DNA of 64,000 nt from Falsiroseomonas ponticola. Its GTDB lineage: Bacteria; Pseudomonadota; Alphaproteobacteria; Acetobacterales; Acetobacteraceae. A model generated the notes under the pieces. That model was not told the DNA's origin. It saw nothing but the letters and a program-made list of their open reading frames with translations, and did no database searches. Location of the stretch: contig NZ_JAERQN010000016.1 in the NCBI RefSeq assembly GCF_016805305.1, forward strand, positions 1 to 64,000. The letters run 5' to 3'. Shown here piece by piece: positions 25,704 through 34,039 of the stretch. The stretch's first letter is position 1, and every line of letters begins with the position of its first letter. The translations under genes were made by a program, and so were the position numbers.

Positions 25704-26429
25704 ATGAGCGGCCTGCTCGCCGGCCGCGTCGCGGTGGTGACGGGCGGCGCGCGCGGCCTTGGTGCCGCCATCGCGTCGCGCTTTCGCACCGAGGGCGCCG
25801 GCCTCGTCACGCTGGATCTCGAGGATGCCGACGAGGCCTGCGACATCGCCGACGAGGCGCAGGTGCGCGCCGCCTTCGCCCGGATCGCGGAGCGGCACGG
25901 GCGCGTGGACATCCTGGTGGCGAATGCGGGCCTGGTGCCGCGGTGGCGCGAGCTGGGCGCCTTGGACATGGCGGAGTGGGACAGGGTCTTCGCCGTCAAT
26001 GTCCGCGGCGTCGCGCTGTCGCTCAAGCATGCCGTGCCGCTCATGCCGCGGGGTGGCGCGGTGGTGGCGATGGGATCGATCATGTCGGAGAAGGGCGCGC
26101 CTGGGCAGGCGCTGTACACGGCGACGAAGCACGCGGTGCTGGGCATCGTTCGCGCGGCCGCGCAGGAACTCGGGCCGCGCGGCATCCGCGTGAATGCGCT
26201 GGGCCCCGGCCCCATCGCGACGGCGGCGCTGCGCGGGCGCGTCGCTTCGCGGGCCGAGGCCGGCATTGGCCCGGCGCCGGAGGTGGCCTTCGCCGCGCTG
26301 GATGCCGAAACGCCGCTGGGCAGGATCGCGACGGAGGCGGAGGTGGCGCAGGCTGCGCTGTTCCTGGCCAGTGACCTGTCCTCCGGCATCTCCGGGCGGC
26401 TGCTGCGCGTCGATGGCGGGCTCGCCTGA
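25704..26429 (+). CDS. SDR family oxidoreductase
   Basis: A 241-residue short-chain dehydrogenase/reductase with TGGARGLG at 13-20, NAG at 74-76 and the catalytic Ser125, Tyr138 and Lys142. The C-terminus (SGISGRLLRVDGG) is the usual SDR ending. NAD(P)-dependent oxidation of an alcohol or reduction of a ketone is expected; the substrate is unknown. It is divergent from the TRAP operon with a shared intergenic palindrome, so it may act on the TRAP cargo. It converges on the old-yellow-enzyme gene with a 14-base gap. Confidence 0.9.
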   Translation: MSGLLAGRVAVVTGGARGLGAAIASRFRTEGAGLVTLDLEDADEACDIADEAQVRAAFARIAERHGRVDILVANAGLVPRWRELGALDMAEWDRVFAVNVRGVALSLKHAVPLMPRGGAVVAMGSIMSEKGAPGQALYTATKHAVLGIVRAAAQELGPRGIRVNALGPGPIATAALRGRVASRAEAGIGPAPEVAFAALDAETPLGRIATEAEVAQAALFLASDLSSGISGRLLRVDGGLA

Positions 26430-26443
26430 TCAGGGGATGCCGG

Positions 26444-27577
26444 TCACCGCCCCTGGGCCTGCGCGCGGCGGCGCAGGTAGAAGGCGTAGGGCTGGGGCAG
26501 CACCGCCTCCGGATCCGCGACGCCGAGGGTGATGGCCGCGTGGTAGGCCCAGGCGGGATCGGCGATGAGCTCGCGCGCCAGGGCGACGCAATCGGCGCGC
26601 CCTTCCGCGACGATGCGATCCGCCAGCACGGCATCGGTGATCATGCCGACCGCCATGGTGGGCAGGTCCGCCTCCCGGCGCACCGCCTCCGCCAGCGGCA
26701 CCTGGAAGCCATGCGGCACCTTCTGGGCCAGCAGCGAGACCGGCGCGGCGATGCCGCCCGCCGAGCAATCGACCAGGTCCACGCCGCGTGCCTTCAGCGC
26801 GCGCGCCAGGACGATGCTGTCCTCCAGCGTCAGGCCGCCCTCCACCGTGTCCGTCAGGGAGGCGCGCCACAGCAGGGGCATCTCCGGCGGGATGGCCGCG
26901 CGCACCGCTTCCGCCACCATCAGCGGCAGCCGCATCCGTCGGGCGAGGTCGCCGCCATAGGCATCATCCCGCCGGTTGGTGAGCGGCGAGAGGAAGGCGT
27001 GCAGCAGGTAGCCATGCGCGCCATGCAGTTCGACCAGGTCGAACCCCGCCCGCACCGCGCGACGGCTGGCGGCGACGAAGGCCGCCACGACATCCTCGAT
27101 CTCCGCTTCGGTCGCCTGCCGCGGCGGGCGCCAGCCTGGCCGCATCGGCACGGCGGAAGGGCCGATGCACGCCCAGGCGGCCTCCGGCCCCTCCTCGGGC
27201 AGGGGGCCGGCACCCTCCCATGGCCGCGCCGTCGCGCCCTTGCCGCCGGCATGGTTCAACTGGATGCCGGTGACGACGCCGTGGTCGCGGTACAGCTGCG
27301 TGATGGCCGACCAGGGCGCGACCTGCGAATCCTCCCACAGCCCGGTGCAGCCATGGGTGATGCGCCCGTCGCGCGTGACGGCGGTGGCTTCCATGATCGA
27401 CGCGCCGGGGCCGGACAGGGCGAAGCGCGCATGGTGCGCCATGTGCCAGGCGCCGGGCCGGCCTTCCTCGGCCAGGTACTGGCACATGGGCGAGACCACG
27501 ATGCGGTTGCGCAGCGTGACGCCACGCAGCCGCAGGGGCTGGAACAGCGCCGGGCCCGGCGGCGGCGTGCCGCTCAC
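26444..27577 (-). CDS. NADH:flavin oxidoreductase, old yellow enzyme family (YqjM-like)
   Basis: A 377-residue FMN TIM-barrel enzyme. The YqjM-type features are Cys32 in SPMCQY, HARFALSGPGASIMEATAVT, the QLNHAGGKG block (QLAHAGRK in most relatives) and the HGAHGYLLHAFLSPLTNRR active-site segment. It would reduce activated C=C bonds with NAD(P)H. The best start is a GTG at 27577 whose bases overlap the upstream lyase stop (GTGA); conserved sequence (LFQPLRLRGVTLRNRIVVSP) begins nine codons later. Second gene of a two-gene unit. Confidence 0.9.
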   Translation of the reverse strand: MSGTPPPGPALFQPLRLRGVTLRNRIVVSPMCQYLAEEGRPGAWHMAHHARFALSGPGASIMEATAVTRDGRITHGCTGLWEDSQVAPWSAITQLYRDHGVVTGIQLNHAGGKGATARPWEGAGPLPEEGPEAAWACIGPSAVPMRPGWRPPRQATEAEIEDVVAAFVAASRRAVRAGFDLVELHGAHGYLLHAFLSPLTNRRDDAYGGDLARRMRLPLMVAEAVRAAIPPEMPLLWRASLTDTVEGGLTLEDSIVLARALKARGVDLVDCSAGGIAAPVSLLAQKVPHGFQVPLAEAVRREADLPTMAVGMITDAVLADRIVAEGRADCVALARELIADPAWAYHAAITLGVADPEAVLPQPYAFYLRRRAQAQGR

Positions 27578-28518
27578 GCCGCCTTGCCGGCCGAGTATTC
27601 GTCCATCATGCGGTCGAGCTTCTGCATGAGGGCGTGCAGCACCTTCACCTTCTCCCGCCCTTCCTCGCCGAGCGAGCGGAAGGTGGTGATCGGCGGGCGG
27701 ACATCGCCCACGGGGTAGCCCGCCGCGGCGGCCAGCGCCTTCGAATAGCACTGGTGGCCATAGAGCGGATGGCCTTCCTTGATGATGTTCGTCATCTGGT
27801 CGAGGACATGCTGGATCGCGGTGGCTTCGCGCACGCGGCCGGCTTCCAGCAGCGGGAACAGCGCCGTGGAGGCGCGCGGCGCGTAGTTGCCGTAGGGGTC
27901 CACATAGCCGACGGCGCCGAGCTTGTAGGATTCCACCACGCGTTCACCGGCGAAGACGTTCATCACGCCGTCCGTCGCCTCGATGATGTCGAAGACGCGG
28001 CCGACATCCATGCTGGCTTCCTTGATGTAGCGGATGTTCGGCAGATGCTTCGTCAGCTTCGCCACCAGGTGCGGCTTGATGTCCACATGCGTGGTGTAGG
28101 GGTTGTTGTAGAGCATGATGGGCAGGGAGACGGCATCGCAGATCGCCGCGTAGTAGGCGAAGATCTCGTCCTCCGTGACGGTGTAGTAGTAGGGCGGCAC
28201 GATCATCAGCCCGTCCGCGCCCAGCCGTTCCGCCATCTTCGCATAGCGCACGGCGGTCGGCGTATGGGCATTGGCCGTGCCCACCATGACCGTCATCTTG
28301 CCGCGGCAATGCGCCACGGTCTCCGCCACATACTGCTCGCGCTCCGCATCCGAGACCGTGAGGAATTCACCGGTGGTGCCGAGGATGATGACGCCCGGAA
28401 CGCCGCAGGCGTGCTGCCAGTCCAGGAAGCGCTTCAGCGCCGGGATGTCCAGCGCGCTGCCATCCTCCGTGAAGGGGGTCACGGTCACGGTGTGGCAGCC
28501 GCGGAATTGGGTGGCCAT
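27574..28518 (-). CDS. Dihydrodipicolinate synthase (DapA/NanA superfamily) family protein
   Basis: A 314-residue class I pyruvate-type aldolase/lyase. GTTGE at 47-51, Tyr137 in YNNPY and the Schiff-base Lys166 in IRYIKEAS give the catalytic triad region of the family. It is unlikely to be the housekeeping DapA given its catabolic neighbours; sugar-acid or amino-sugar lyase activities are alternatives. The ATG at 28518 is preceded by GAGGAG, deciding the start. Coupled to the downstream old-yellow-enzyme gene by a GTGA overlap and divergent from a flavin oxidase gene over 235 bases. Confidence 0.88.
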   Translation of the reverse strand: MATQFRGCHTVTVTPFTEDGSALDIPALKRFLDWQHACGVPGVIILGTTGEFLTVSDAEREQYVAETVAHCRGKMTVMVGTANAHTPTAVRYAKMAERLGADGLMIVPPYYYTVTEDEIFAYYAAICDAVSLPIMLYNNPYTTHVDIKPHLVAKLTKHLPNIRYIKEASMDVGRVFDIIEATDGVMNVFAGERVVESYKLGAVGYVDPYGNYAPRASTALFPLLEAGRVREATAIQHVLDQMTNIIKEGHPLYGHQCYSKALAAAAGYPVGDVRPPITTFRSLGEEGREKVKVLHALMQKLDRMMDEYSAGKAA

Positions 28519-28753
28519 TGCTGCGTTCTCCTCGGTTTGGTGGCTTGGTGGCCGGCCATGCGGGGCCGGGATTGGCGGGCGGGCGGCACGCGACCGATGG
28601 GTGATGGGCGCGGCGTTTCGTTGCGCGTGGCGGCGCCGGCGCTTGAGCACCGGGGCGCCGGGATGCGAAGAGGGATGCGGCGGGACCGGATCGGCGGCAC
28701 GGCGTCCCCGCCCGTCGGCGCTTTCCGCCGGCGCAAGGGGAAACGGGCACGGC

Positions 28754-29902
28754 ATGCGGACGGACTACGCGGTGATCGGCGGCGGCCTGGCGGGCATGGC
28801 GGTGGCCTACCACCTGGCGCGCGACGGTGGCGCCGATGTGGTGGTGCTGGAGCAGGGCGAGGTCAATGCCGCCGCGTCCGGCAACAATTCCGGCAGCTTC
28901 CACGCGCAGATTCCCGTGGAGCCCTTCCTGAACCAGGGGGAGGACTGGGCGCGTCGCTTCGCGCCGACATTGCGCCTGATGATGGCGGGCATCGCGCGCT
29001 GGCACGAGCTGCCGGGCGAACTCGATGCGCCCGGGATGGAGGTCACCGCCAAGGGCGGCATCATGGTGGCGCGGCATCCGGCCGAGCTCGACATGCTGCG
29101 CCGGAAGTCGGCGATCGAGCGGAGCGAGGGGCTGGATACGCGCCTGCTGGACCGCGATGAGCTGCGGAGCCTTGCCCCCTACCTCGCGGAGGATGCCATC
29201 GGCGGCGCCTTCTGCCCGATCGAGGGCAAGGCGAACCCGCTGACCGCGACCTTCGCCTTCGCCCGCGCCGCCGTCGCGCAGGGGGTGCGCATCCGCAGCC
29301 ACATGGCGGCGACGGGCATGCAGCGCGATGGCGACGGATGGCTGGTCGCCACCGCCGGGGGCACGCTGCGTGCGCGGCGCGTCGTGAATTGTGCCGGCGC
29401 CTCGGCCGGGGAGGTCGCGGCCTGGGTTGGCGTGGACCTGCCGATCGAGGCTCATCCGATCCAGGTCACGGTGACGGAACGCGTGGCGCCGCTGATCCCG
29501 CACCTCGTCTATTCGGCGGCGGATCGCCTTTCGCTGAAGCAGACGCGGCAGGGCAGCATCATCATCGGCGGCGGCTGGCCGGCCCGCCTGCACCCCGCGA
29601 GCGGACGCCCCGTGGTGAGCATGGAGTCGCTGGTGCCGAACCTGCGCCTGGCCATGGCCGCCGTGCCGGCCGTGGCGCGGCTTCGCGTGGTGCGCAGCTG
29701 GGCCGCGATCGTGAACGGCACGCAGGATTGGCGCCCCATCCTGGGCGAGATCCCGGGCGCCGCGGGCGTGTTCCTCTGCTTCTTCCCCTGGATGGGCTTC
29801 ACGGCAGGCCCGCATGTCGCGCGGCTCGTCGCGAAAGTCGCCCTTGGCCGCAGCCCGGAGGCGGCCCGCGAGATCGCGGCCTTCGCGCCGGGCGCCGCCT
29901 GA
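28754..29902 (+). CDS. FAD-dependent oxidoreductase, DAO family
   Basis: A 382-residue DAO-type flavoenzyme. YAVIGGGLAGMAVAYHLARD is the FAD site, SGNNSGSFHAQI the following loop, and GVFLCFFPWMGFTAGPHVAR the C-terminal segment. The broader family oxidises amino acids or secondary amines. I use the ATG at 28754, where conserved sequence starts; the frame open upstream overlaps the divergent lyase gene and is not coding. It is followed by the 342-base gap to the ABC ATPase gene on the other strand. Confidence 0.85.
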   Translation: MRTDYAVIGGGLAGMAVAYHLARDGGADVVVLEQGEVNAAASGNNSGSFHAQIPVEPFLNQGEDWARRFAPTLRLMMAGIARWHELPGELDAPGMEVTAKGGIMVARHPAELDMLRRKSAIERSEGLDTRLLDRDELRSLAPYLAEDAIGGAFCPIEGKANPLTATFAFARAAVAQGVRIRSHMAATGMQRDGDGWLVATAGGTLRARRVVNCAGASAGEVAAWVGVDLPIEAHPIQVTVTERVAPLIPHLVYSAADRLSLKQTRQGSIIIGGGWPARLHPASGRPVVSMESLVPNLRLAMAAVPAVARLRVVRSWAAIVNGTQDWRPILGEIPGAAGVFLCFFPWMGFTAGPHVARLVAKVALGRSPEAAREIAAFAPGAA

Positions 29903-30244
29903 CGGCGCCACATCGCCGCGCGCCTGGTTTGTCGCGGCCCAGGCGGGCACGGCATCCATCGCGGCGGGCGGGGGCGGGCGGAAGGGATGGTCCCGGTCCA
30001 TGCGGGGCGTCAGCCAGGCGGGCGCGGCCCGCCTGTCCCACCCCCTCGCCGCTCCGGAAACGTCAGCCTTCACCGCACATCATTTCCCGTCGGGACCGCT
30101 CATGGAGGACCAGGCCGTTCCTCGAGGGTGCTGGGACGGAGTGAAGAGGATTGCATCCCTGTTAGCAAGTCCGCATCCGCATCGCGGACAGAAGGGCCAT
30201 GTTGTTCGTATGGCGAACGGACGCCATGCAGGGGGCGCGCGCCG
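29903..30244. other. Intergenic region between convergent genes
   Basis: The 342 bases between the convergent flavin oxidase and ABC ATPase genes hold no convincing gene: short frames here lack ribosome sites and look like compositional noise. Base composition falls in the right half (about 30060-30220), as in promoter-like DNA, and the stretch contains the palindrome at 30204-30218. A lost or very small gene, or a non-coding transcript, cannot be ruled out. Confidence 0.5.
30204..30218. promoter_or_regulatory. Candidate operator, GTTCG-N5-CGAAC palindrome (copy 2)
   Basis: GTTCGTATGGCGAAC, whose reverse complement differs from copy 1 at 25573-25587 in one base. Unlike copy 1 it sits at a convergent junction, 27 bases past the stop of the ABC ATPase gene, where no promoter is expected from the visible genes. 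Confidence 0.4.
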
Positions 30245-31222
30245 CTATGCCGTGATCTGCCGCCAGCGGATGCAGGCGACGGCGTGGCCTGGCGAGGCCT
30301 CCTCCAGGGACGGATCGGTGGTCGAACAGGCCTCCGCCGCTACGGGGCAGCGGGGGCGGAAGCGGCAGCCGGAGGGCAGCGCGACGGCGGAGGGCGGATC
30401 ACCGGCCACCGCGGCCTCCGCCAGCGTTCCATCCGGGTCCAGCCGCGGCGCGGCGCGCAGCAGGGCCGCGGTATAGGGGTGGCGGGGGGTGGCGAAGAGC
30501 GTGTCGGCGGGCGCCGTCTCCACCACGCGGCCGAGATACATCACGGCGATCCGGTCGCACATCAGGCGGACCACCGACAGGTCGTGCGAGATGAAGATGT
30601 AGGTCAGGCCGAAGCGAGCCCTCAGATCCTGGAACAGCCGGAGCACCGTCGCCTGCACCGAGAGATCGAGGCCGGAGGTCGGTTCGTCGAAGATCACGAT
30701 CTCCGGCCGCAGCACCAGCACGCGCGCCAGGCCGATGCGGCGCAACTGCCCGCCGGAGAGTTCGTGCGGATAGCGTGACAGCACGGAGGGATCGAGGCCC
30801 ACCGCCGCGACCATCTCCTCGATCCGCGCATCGCGCTCACGCGCCTCCGCGACGCCGCCGATGCGCAGGGCCTCCCGCAGCGTGGCACCGATGCTCCACC
30901 AGGGATCAAGCGCGGCGCCAGGGTCCTGGTGGACATAGCCGATGGCGGCGCGCGCCTGGCGCGCGGCGCGGGGCGGCAGGCCGGAGACGAGGCGGCCGGC
31001 CAGCGTGATCTCGCCCGCCGTCTCCCGCTGCTGGCCGAGCAGCGTGCGGCCGAGCGTCGTCTTGCCGCATCCGGATTCGCCGACGAGGCCGAGGATCTCG
31101 CCCCGTTGCAGGTCGAGATCGACGCCATCGACGGCGCGTACCGGCGCCAGCGGCGCGGCAAGGGCACGGCGCCGGCCACCGAGCAGCACCCGCAGGCCGC
31201 GGGCGGTGAGCAGGGTGGTCAC
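30245..31222 (-). CDS. Peptide/opine ABC transporter ATP-binding protein, DppF type
   Basis: A 325-residue ATPase with Walker [10 protein letters not shown] at 48-56, signature [13 protein letters not shown], Walker [13 protein letters not shown], the switch histidine in FISHDLSVV and the C-terminal oligopeptide-transporter motif [14 protein letters not shown]. The start is a GTG at 31222 overlapping the DppD-type stop (GTGA); the longer open frame upstream lies over that gene. Last of a five-gene operon (SBP, B, C, D, F) on the minus strand. Confidence 0.93.
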   Translation of the reverse strand: MTTLLTARGLRVLLGGRRRALAAPLAPVRAVDGVDLDLQRGEILGLVGESGCGKTTLGRTLLGQQRETAGEITLAGRLVSGLPPRAARQARAAIGYVHQDPGAALDPWWSIGATLREALRIGGVAEARERDARIEEMVAAVGLDPSVLSRYPHELSGGQLRRIGLARVLVLRPEIVIFDEPTSGLDLSVQATVLRLFQDLRARFGLTYIFISHDLSVVRLMCDRIAVMYLGRVVETAPADTLFATPRHPYTAALLRAAPRLDPDGTLAEAAVAGDPPSAVALPSGCRFRPRCPVAAEACSTTDPSLEEASPGHAVACIRWRQITA

Positions 31223-32190
31223 GCGTCCCACCGGATGCAGCCGACGCCGCGGCCATCCGCCTGCGGCGAAAGCCCGGGCGGGCGCGCGGCGCAGCGGTCC
31301 TCCGCCGCCTCGCAGCGCGGCCTGAAGCGGCACCCCGGCGGCGGCGACAGGGGGGAGGGGACAGCGCCGGGAATGCCCGCCAGGCGCTCCATCCGGTCCG
31401 GATGGCAGGCGATCAGCGCCCGCGTATAGGGGTGGCAGGGATCGCCGAGGACGAGGCGCTTGGCGCCGGCCTCCACCATCTGTCCGGCATACATCACCGC
31501 GACATCCGTGCAGAGCGCGCTGACCACGCCGAAATCATGCGTGACGAACAGGACGGAGAGGTCCATCTCCTGCGCCAGCGACCGGATCAGCAGCAGGATC
31601 TGCTGCTGCGTCGTCACGTCGAGGGCGGTGGTCGGCTCGTCCGCCACGACCAGCTCCGGCCGGCACAGCAGGGCGGCGGCGATCAGCACGCGCTGGCGCT
31701 GGCCCCCGCTGAACTGATGGGGATAGCGATCCAGCGCGGCCTCGGCATCCGGCAACTGCACGCGACGGAACAGCGCCAGGATGCGGGCGCGTGCCGTGGC
31801 GGTGCCGCGATCCTCTCCCTCCGGCGCGTGCCAGCGCCAGATCTCCGCCAGCTGGGTGCCGACGCGGAACATCGGGTTGAGGGCCAGCGCGGGGTCCTGC
31901 GGGATGAAGCCGATGCGGCGACCGCGGAAGCGCGCGGCCAAGTCGCGTTCCGGCAATGGAAGCAGGTCCGTGCCGTCGAAGATCACCTGCCCGTGCGTGG
32001 GGCGGGCATGGCGCGGCATGACGCCCAGCACCGTCTTCACCAGGGTCGATTTCCCGCAGCCACTCTCCCCGACCAGCCCCAGCACCGCGCCGCGGCGGAG
32101 CCGGAGCGACACGCGGTCGAGGATCCGTGCCTCGCCCTCCGGCGTGCGGATCGACAGGCTGAGGTCGCGGATATCGAGCAGCGTCGTCAT
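31219..32190 (-). CDS. Peptide/opine ABC transporter ATP-binding protein, DppD type
   Basis: A 323-residue ATPase with Walker [10 protein letters not shown], signature [12 protein letters not shown], Walker [13 protein letters not shown], switch FVTHDFGVV and a C-terminal CRFRPRC motif. The ATG at 32190 overlaps the DppC-type stop (ATGA), which decides against the longer frame. Forms the nucleotide-binding pair with the DppF-type protein encoded next. Confidence 0.93.
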   Translation of the reverse strand: MTTLLDIRDLSLSIRTPEGEARILDRVSLRLRRGAVLGLVGESGCGKSTLVKTVLGVMPRHARPTHGQVIFDGTDLLPLPERDLAARFRGRRIGFIPQDPALALNPMFRVGTQLAEIWRWHAPEGEDRGTATARARILALFRRVQLPDAEAALDRYPHQFSGGQRQRVLIAAALLCRPELVVADEPTTALDVTTQQQILLLIRSLAQEMDLSVLFVTHDFGVVSALCTDVAVMYAGQMVEAGAKRLVLGDPCHPYTRALIACHPDRMERLAGIPGAVPSPLSPPPGCRFRPRCEAAEDRCAARPPGLSPQADGRGVGCIRWDA

Positions 32191-33029
32191 CGGGACCGGC
32201 GAAGGCGCGGATCGGCGACATCGCGGATCGCATCGCCCACCAGGTTGAAGCCGAGCACGGCAAGCAGGATGGCGAGGCCGGGAAAGAGCGATTGCCACCA
32301 GCCCTCCGGCAGATCCTTGCGGCTTTCCGCCACCATCAGCCCCCATTCCGGCGTCGGCGGCGCCGCCCCCATGCCGAGGAAGCCGAGCGTCGCCGCCACC
32401 AGGATGGTGACCCCCATGCCGATGGTGGCGCGGACGATGATGGCGGGCGCGACATTCGGCAGCACATGCAGGAACAGGATGCGCGGCGTGCCGGCGCCCT
32501 GCGCCTGCAACGCATCGATGAATACGCCGGACTTCACGCGCCGCGTCTCGCCATAGACGATGCGGCAGAAGAAGGGCCAGTAGGTCAGCGTGAGCGCCAG
32601 CATGGCGGAGCCGATGGAAGGCCGCATCACCGCCGCGAAGGCAAGCGCGAGGACAAGCTGCGGCACGGCCTGGAACACATCGGTGACGCGCATCACCGCC
32701 TCCGCCAGCCAGCCGCCGCGATAGCCCGCGAGCAGGCCGAGCGGCACGCCGATGAGCATGGCGCCCGCCACGACGGACAGCGCGATCAGCAGCGCGACGC
32801 GCGCCCCCATGATGGTGCGGGAGAAGACGTCGCGGCCCAGGCCATCCGTGCCGAACCAGAACTCGGCGGAGGGCGGTTCCAGCCGCTGCCAGGGCTTGGC
32901 GTCGAAGGCATCGTCGGGGAAGGGGACCATGTGCTCGCCGAACAGGGCGCAGGCCAGCAGCGCGGCCAGGATGGTGGCGCCGAGCAGGGCGGCGGGGTCT
33001 GCCAGCAGGCGGCGCAGGGCGAGGGGCAT
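32187..33029 (-). CDS. ABC transporter permease, DppC family
   Basis: A 280-residue inner-membrane permease with the DppC hallmark FGTDGLGRDVFSRTIMGARV near residue 58 and the coupling loop around FIDALQAQGAGTPRILFLHV. It ends FNLVGDAIRDVADPRL, as usual in the family. The ATG at 33029 shares a base with the DppB-type stop (TGATG). Partner of the DppB-type permease. Confidence 0.92.
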   Translation of the reverse strand: MPLALRRLLADPAALLGATILAALLACALFGEHMVPFPDDAFDAKPWQRLEPPSAEFWFGTDGLGRDVFSRTIMGARVALLIALSVVAGAMLIGVPLGLLAGYRGGWLAEAVMRVTDVFQAVPQLVLALAFAAVMRPSIGSAMLALTLTYWPFFCRIVYGETRRVKSGVFIDALQAQGAGTPRILFLHVLPNVAPAIIVRATIGMGVTILVAATLGFLGMGAAPPTPEWGLMVAESRKDLPEGWWQSLFPGLAILLAVLGFNLVGDAIRDVADPRLRRSR

Positions 33030-34039
33030 CAACCCTGTTCCGCCACGCGCGGGTCGATCAGCGCCTGGGCGATATCCACGGCGATGTTCACCAGGGCGTA
33101 GATCACGCCGATGGTAAGGGTGGTGGCCAGCACCGGCTGGTAGTCGGAGATCAGGATGGCGTTGAACAGGTAGTCGCCCAGCCCCGGCCAGCCGAAGATC
33201 GCTTCCACCACGATGGAGCCCGACAGGAAGACGCCGAACAGCAGGCCGACCTGCGTGACGGTGGCGGAGAGCGAGTTGCGCAGCACGTAGCGCCACAGGA
33301 TGACGCGCCCGGGATAGCCGACCGAGCGTTCCCAGGCCACGAAATCCTTCTGCAGCGTCTCGATGACGGAGGAGCGCGTGAAGCGCGCGATGGTCGCGGT
33401 GGCCGGCAGCGCGAGCGTCGTCGCCGGCAGGACGAGGTGCCACAGCGCATGGCCGACCATGCGAAGATCGCCGGCCAGCAGGTAGTCGATGGTGAAGATG
33501 CCGGTGACGACGGGCGGCGGGCGCAACCCCGTCGCGATGCGGCCGCGCAGCGGCAGAAGGTCCAGCCACATGCTGAAGACGAGTTGCAGCATGAGCGCCA
33601 TCCAGAAGGAGGCGACGGCAAGGCCCGCGATGGTCATGATGCGGATCGCCTGGTCCACCAGGCCGTTGCGGTTCACCGCCGCGATGGTGCCGAGCGGCAC
33701 GCCGAGCGCGATGGAGACGAGCATGGTGGCGAAGGCCAGCTCGATGGTGGCGGGAACGCGCTCCATCAGGTCCAGCACCACGGGCCGTTGGGTATAGAGG
33801 CTGGCGCCGAAATCGCCCTGCGCCACCTGCTTCACGTAGAACCAGAACTGGACGGCGATGGAGCGGTCGAGCCCGAGGCGCGTGCGCAGCTCCGCGATCT
33901 GCGCGCCCGTTGCCTGTTCGCCGGCGAGCATCGCCGCCGGATCGGCCGGGACCAGCCGCGTGAGGACGAAGACGAGCAGCAGAAGGCCGAAGAGCACCGG
34001 CACCATCAGCAGCAGGCGCCGCAGGATGAGCCGTGCCAT
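33029..34039 (-). CDS. ABC transporter permease, DppB family
   Basis: A 336-residue DppB-type permease: the N-terminal helix (LILRRLLLMVPVLFGLLLLV), the periplasmic LRTRLGLDRSIAVQFWFYVK segment and the coupling loop around TLQKDFVAWERSVGYPGRVI. I choose the ATG at 34039, which overlaps the binding-protein stop (TGATG) like the other junctions of this operon; an in-frame start 5 codons earlier is possible. Confidence 0.92.
   Translation of the reverse strand: MARLILRRLLLMVPVLFGLLLLVFVLTRLVPADPAAMLAGEQATGAQIAELRTRLGLDRSIAVQFWFYVKQVAQGDFGASLYTQRPVVLDLMERVPATIELAFATMLVSIALGVPLGTIAAVNRNGLVDQAIRIMTIAGLAVASFWMALMLQLVFSMWLDLLPLRGRIATGLRPPPVVTGIFTIDYLLAGDLRMVGHALWHLVLPATTLALPATATIARFTRSSVIETLQKDFVAWERSVGYPGRVILWRYVLRNSLSATVTQVGLLFGVFLSGSIVVEAIFGWPGLGDYLFNAILISDYQPVLATTLTIGVIYALVNIAVDIAQALIDPRVAEQG

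Noticed and set aside
27574-28518. Calling this gene dapA
   Set aside because: The family and Schiff-base lysine fit, but the catabolic setting and coupling to an old yellow enzyme make a housekeeping lysine-biosynthesis role doubtful.
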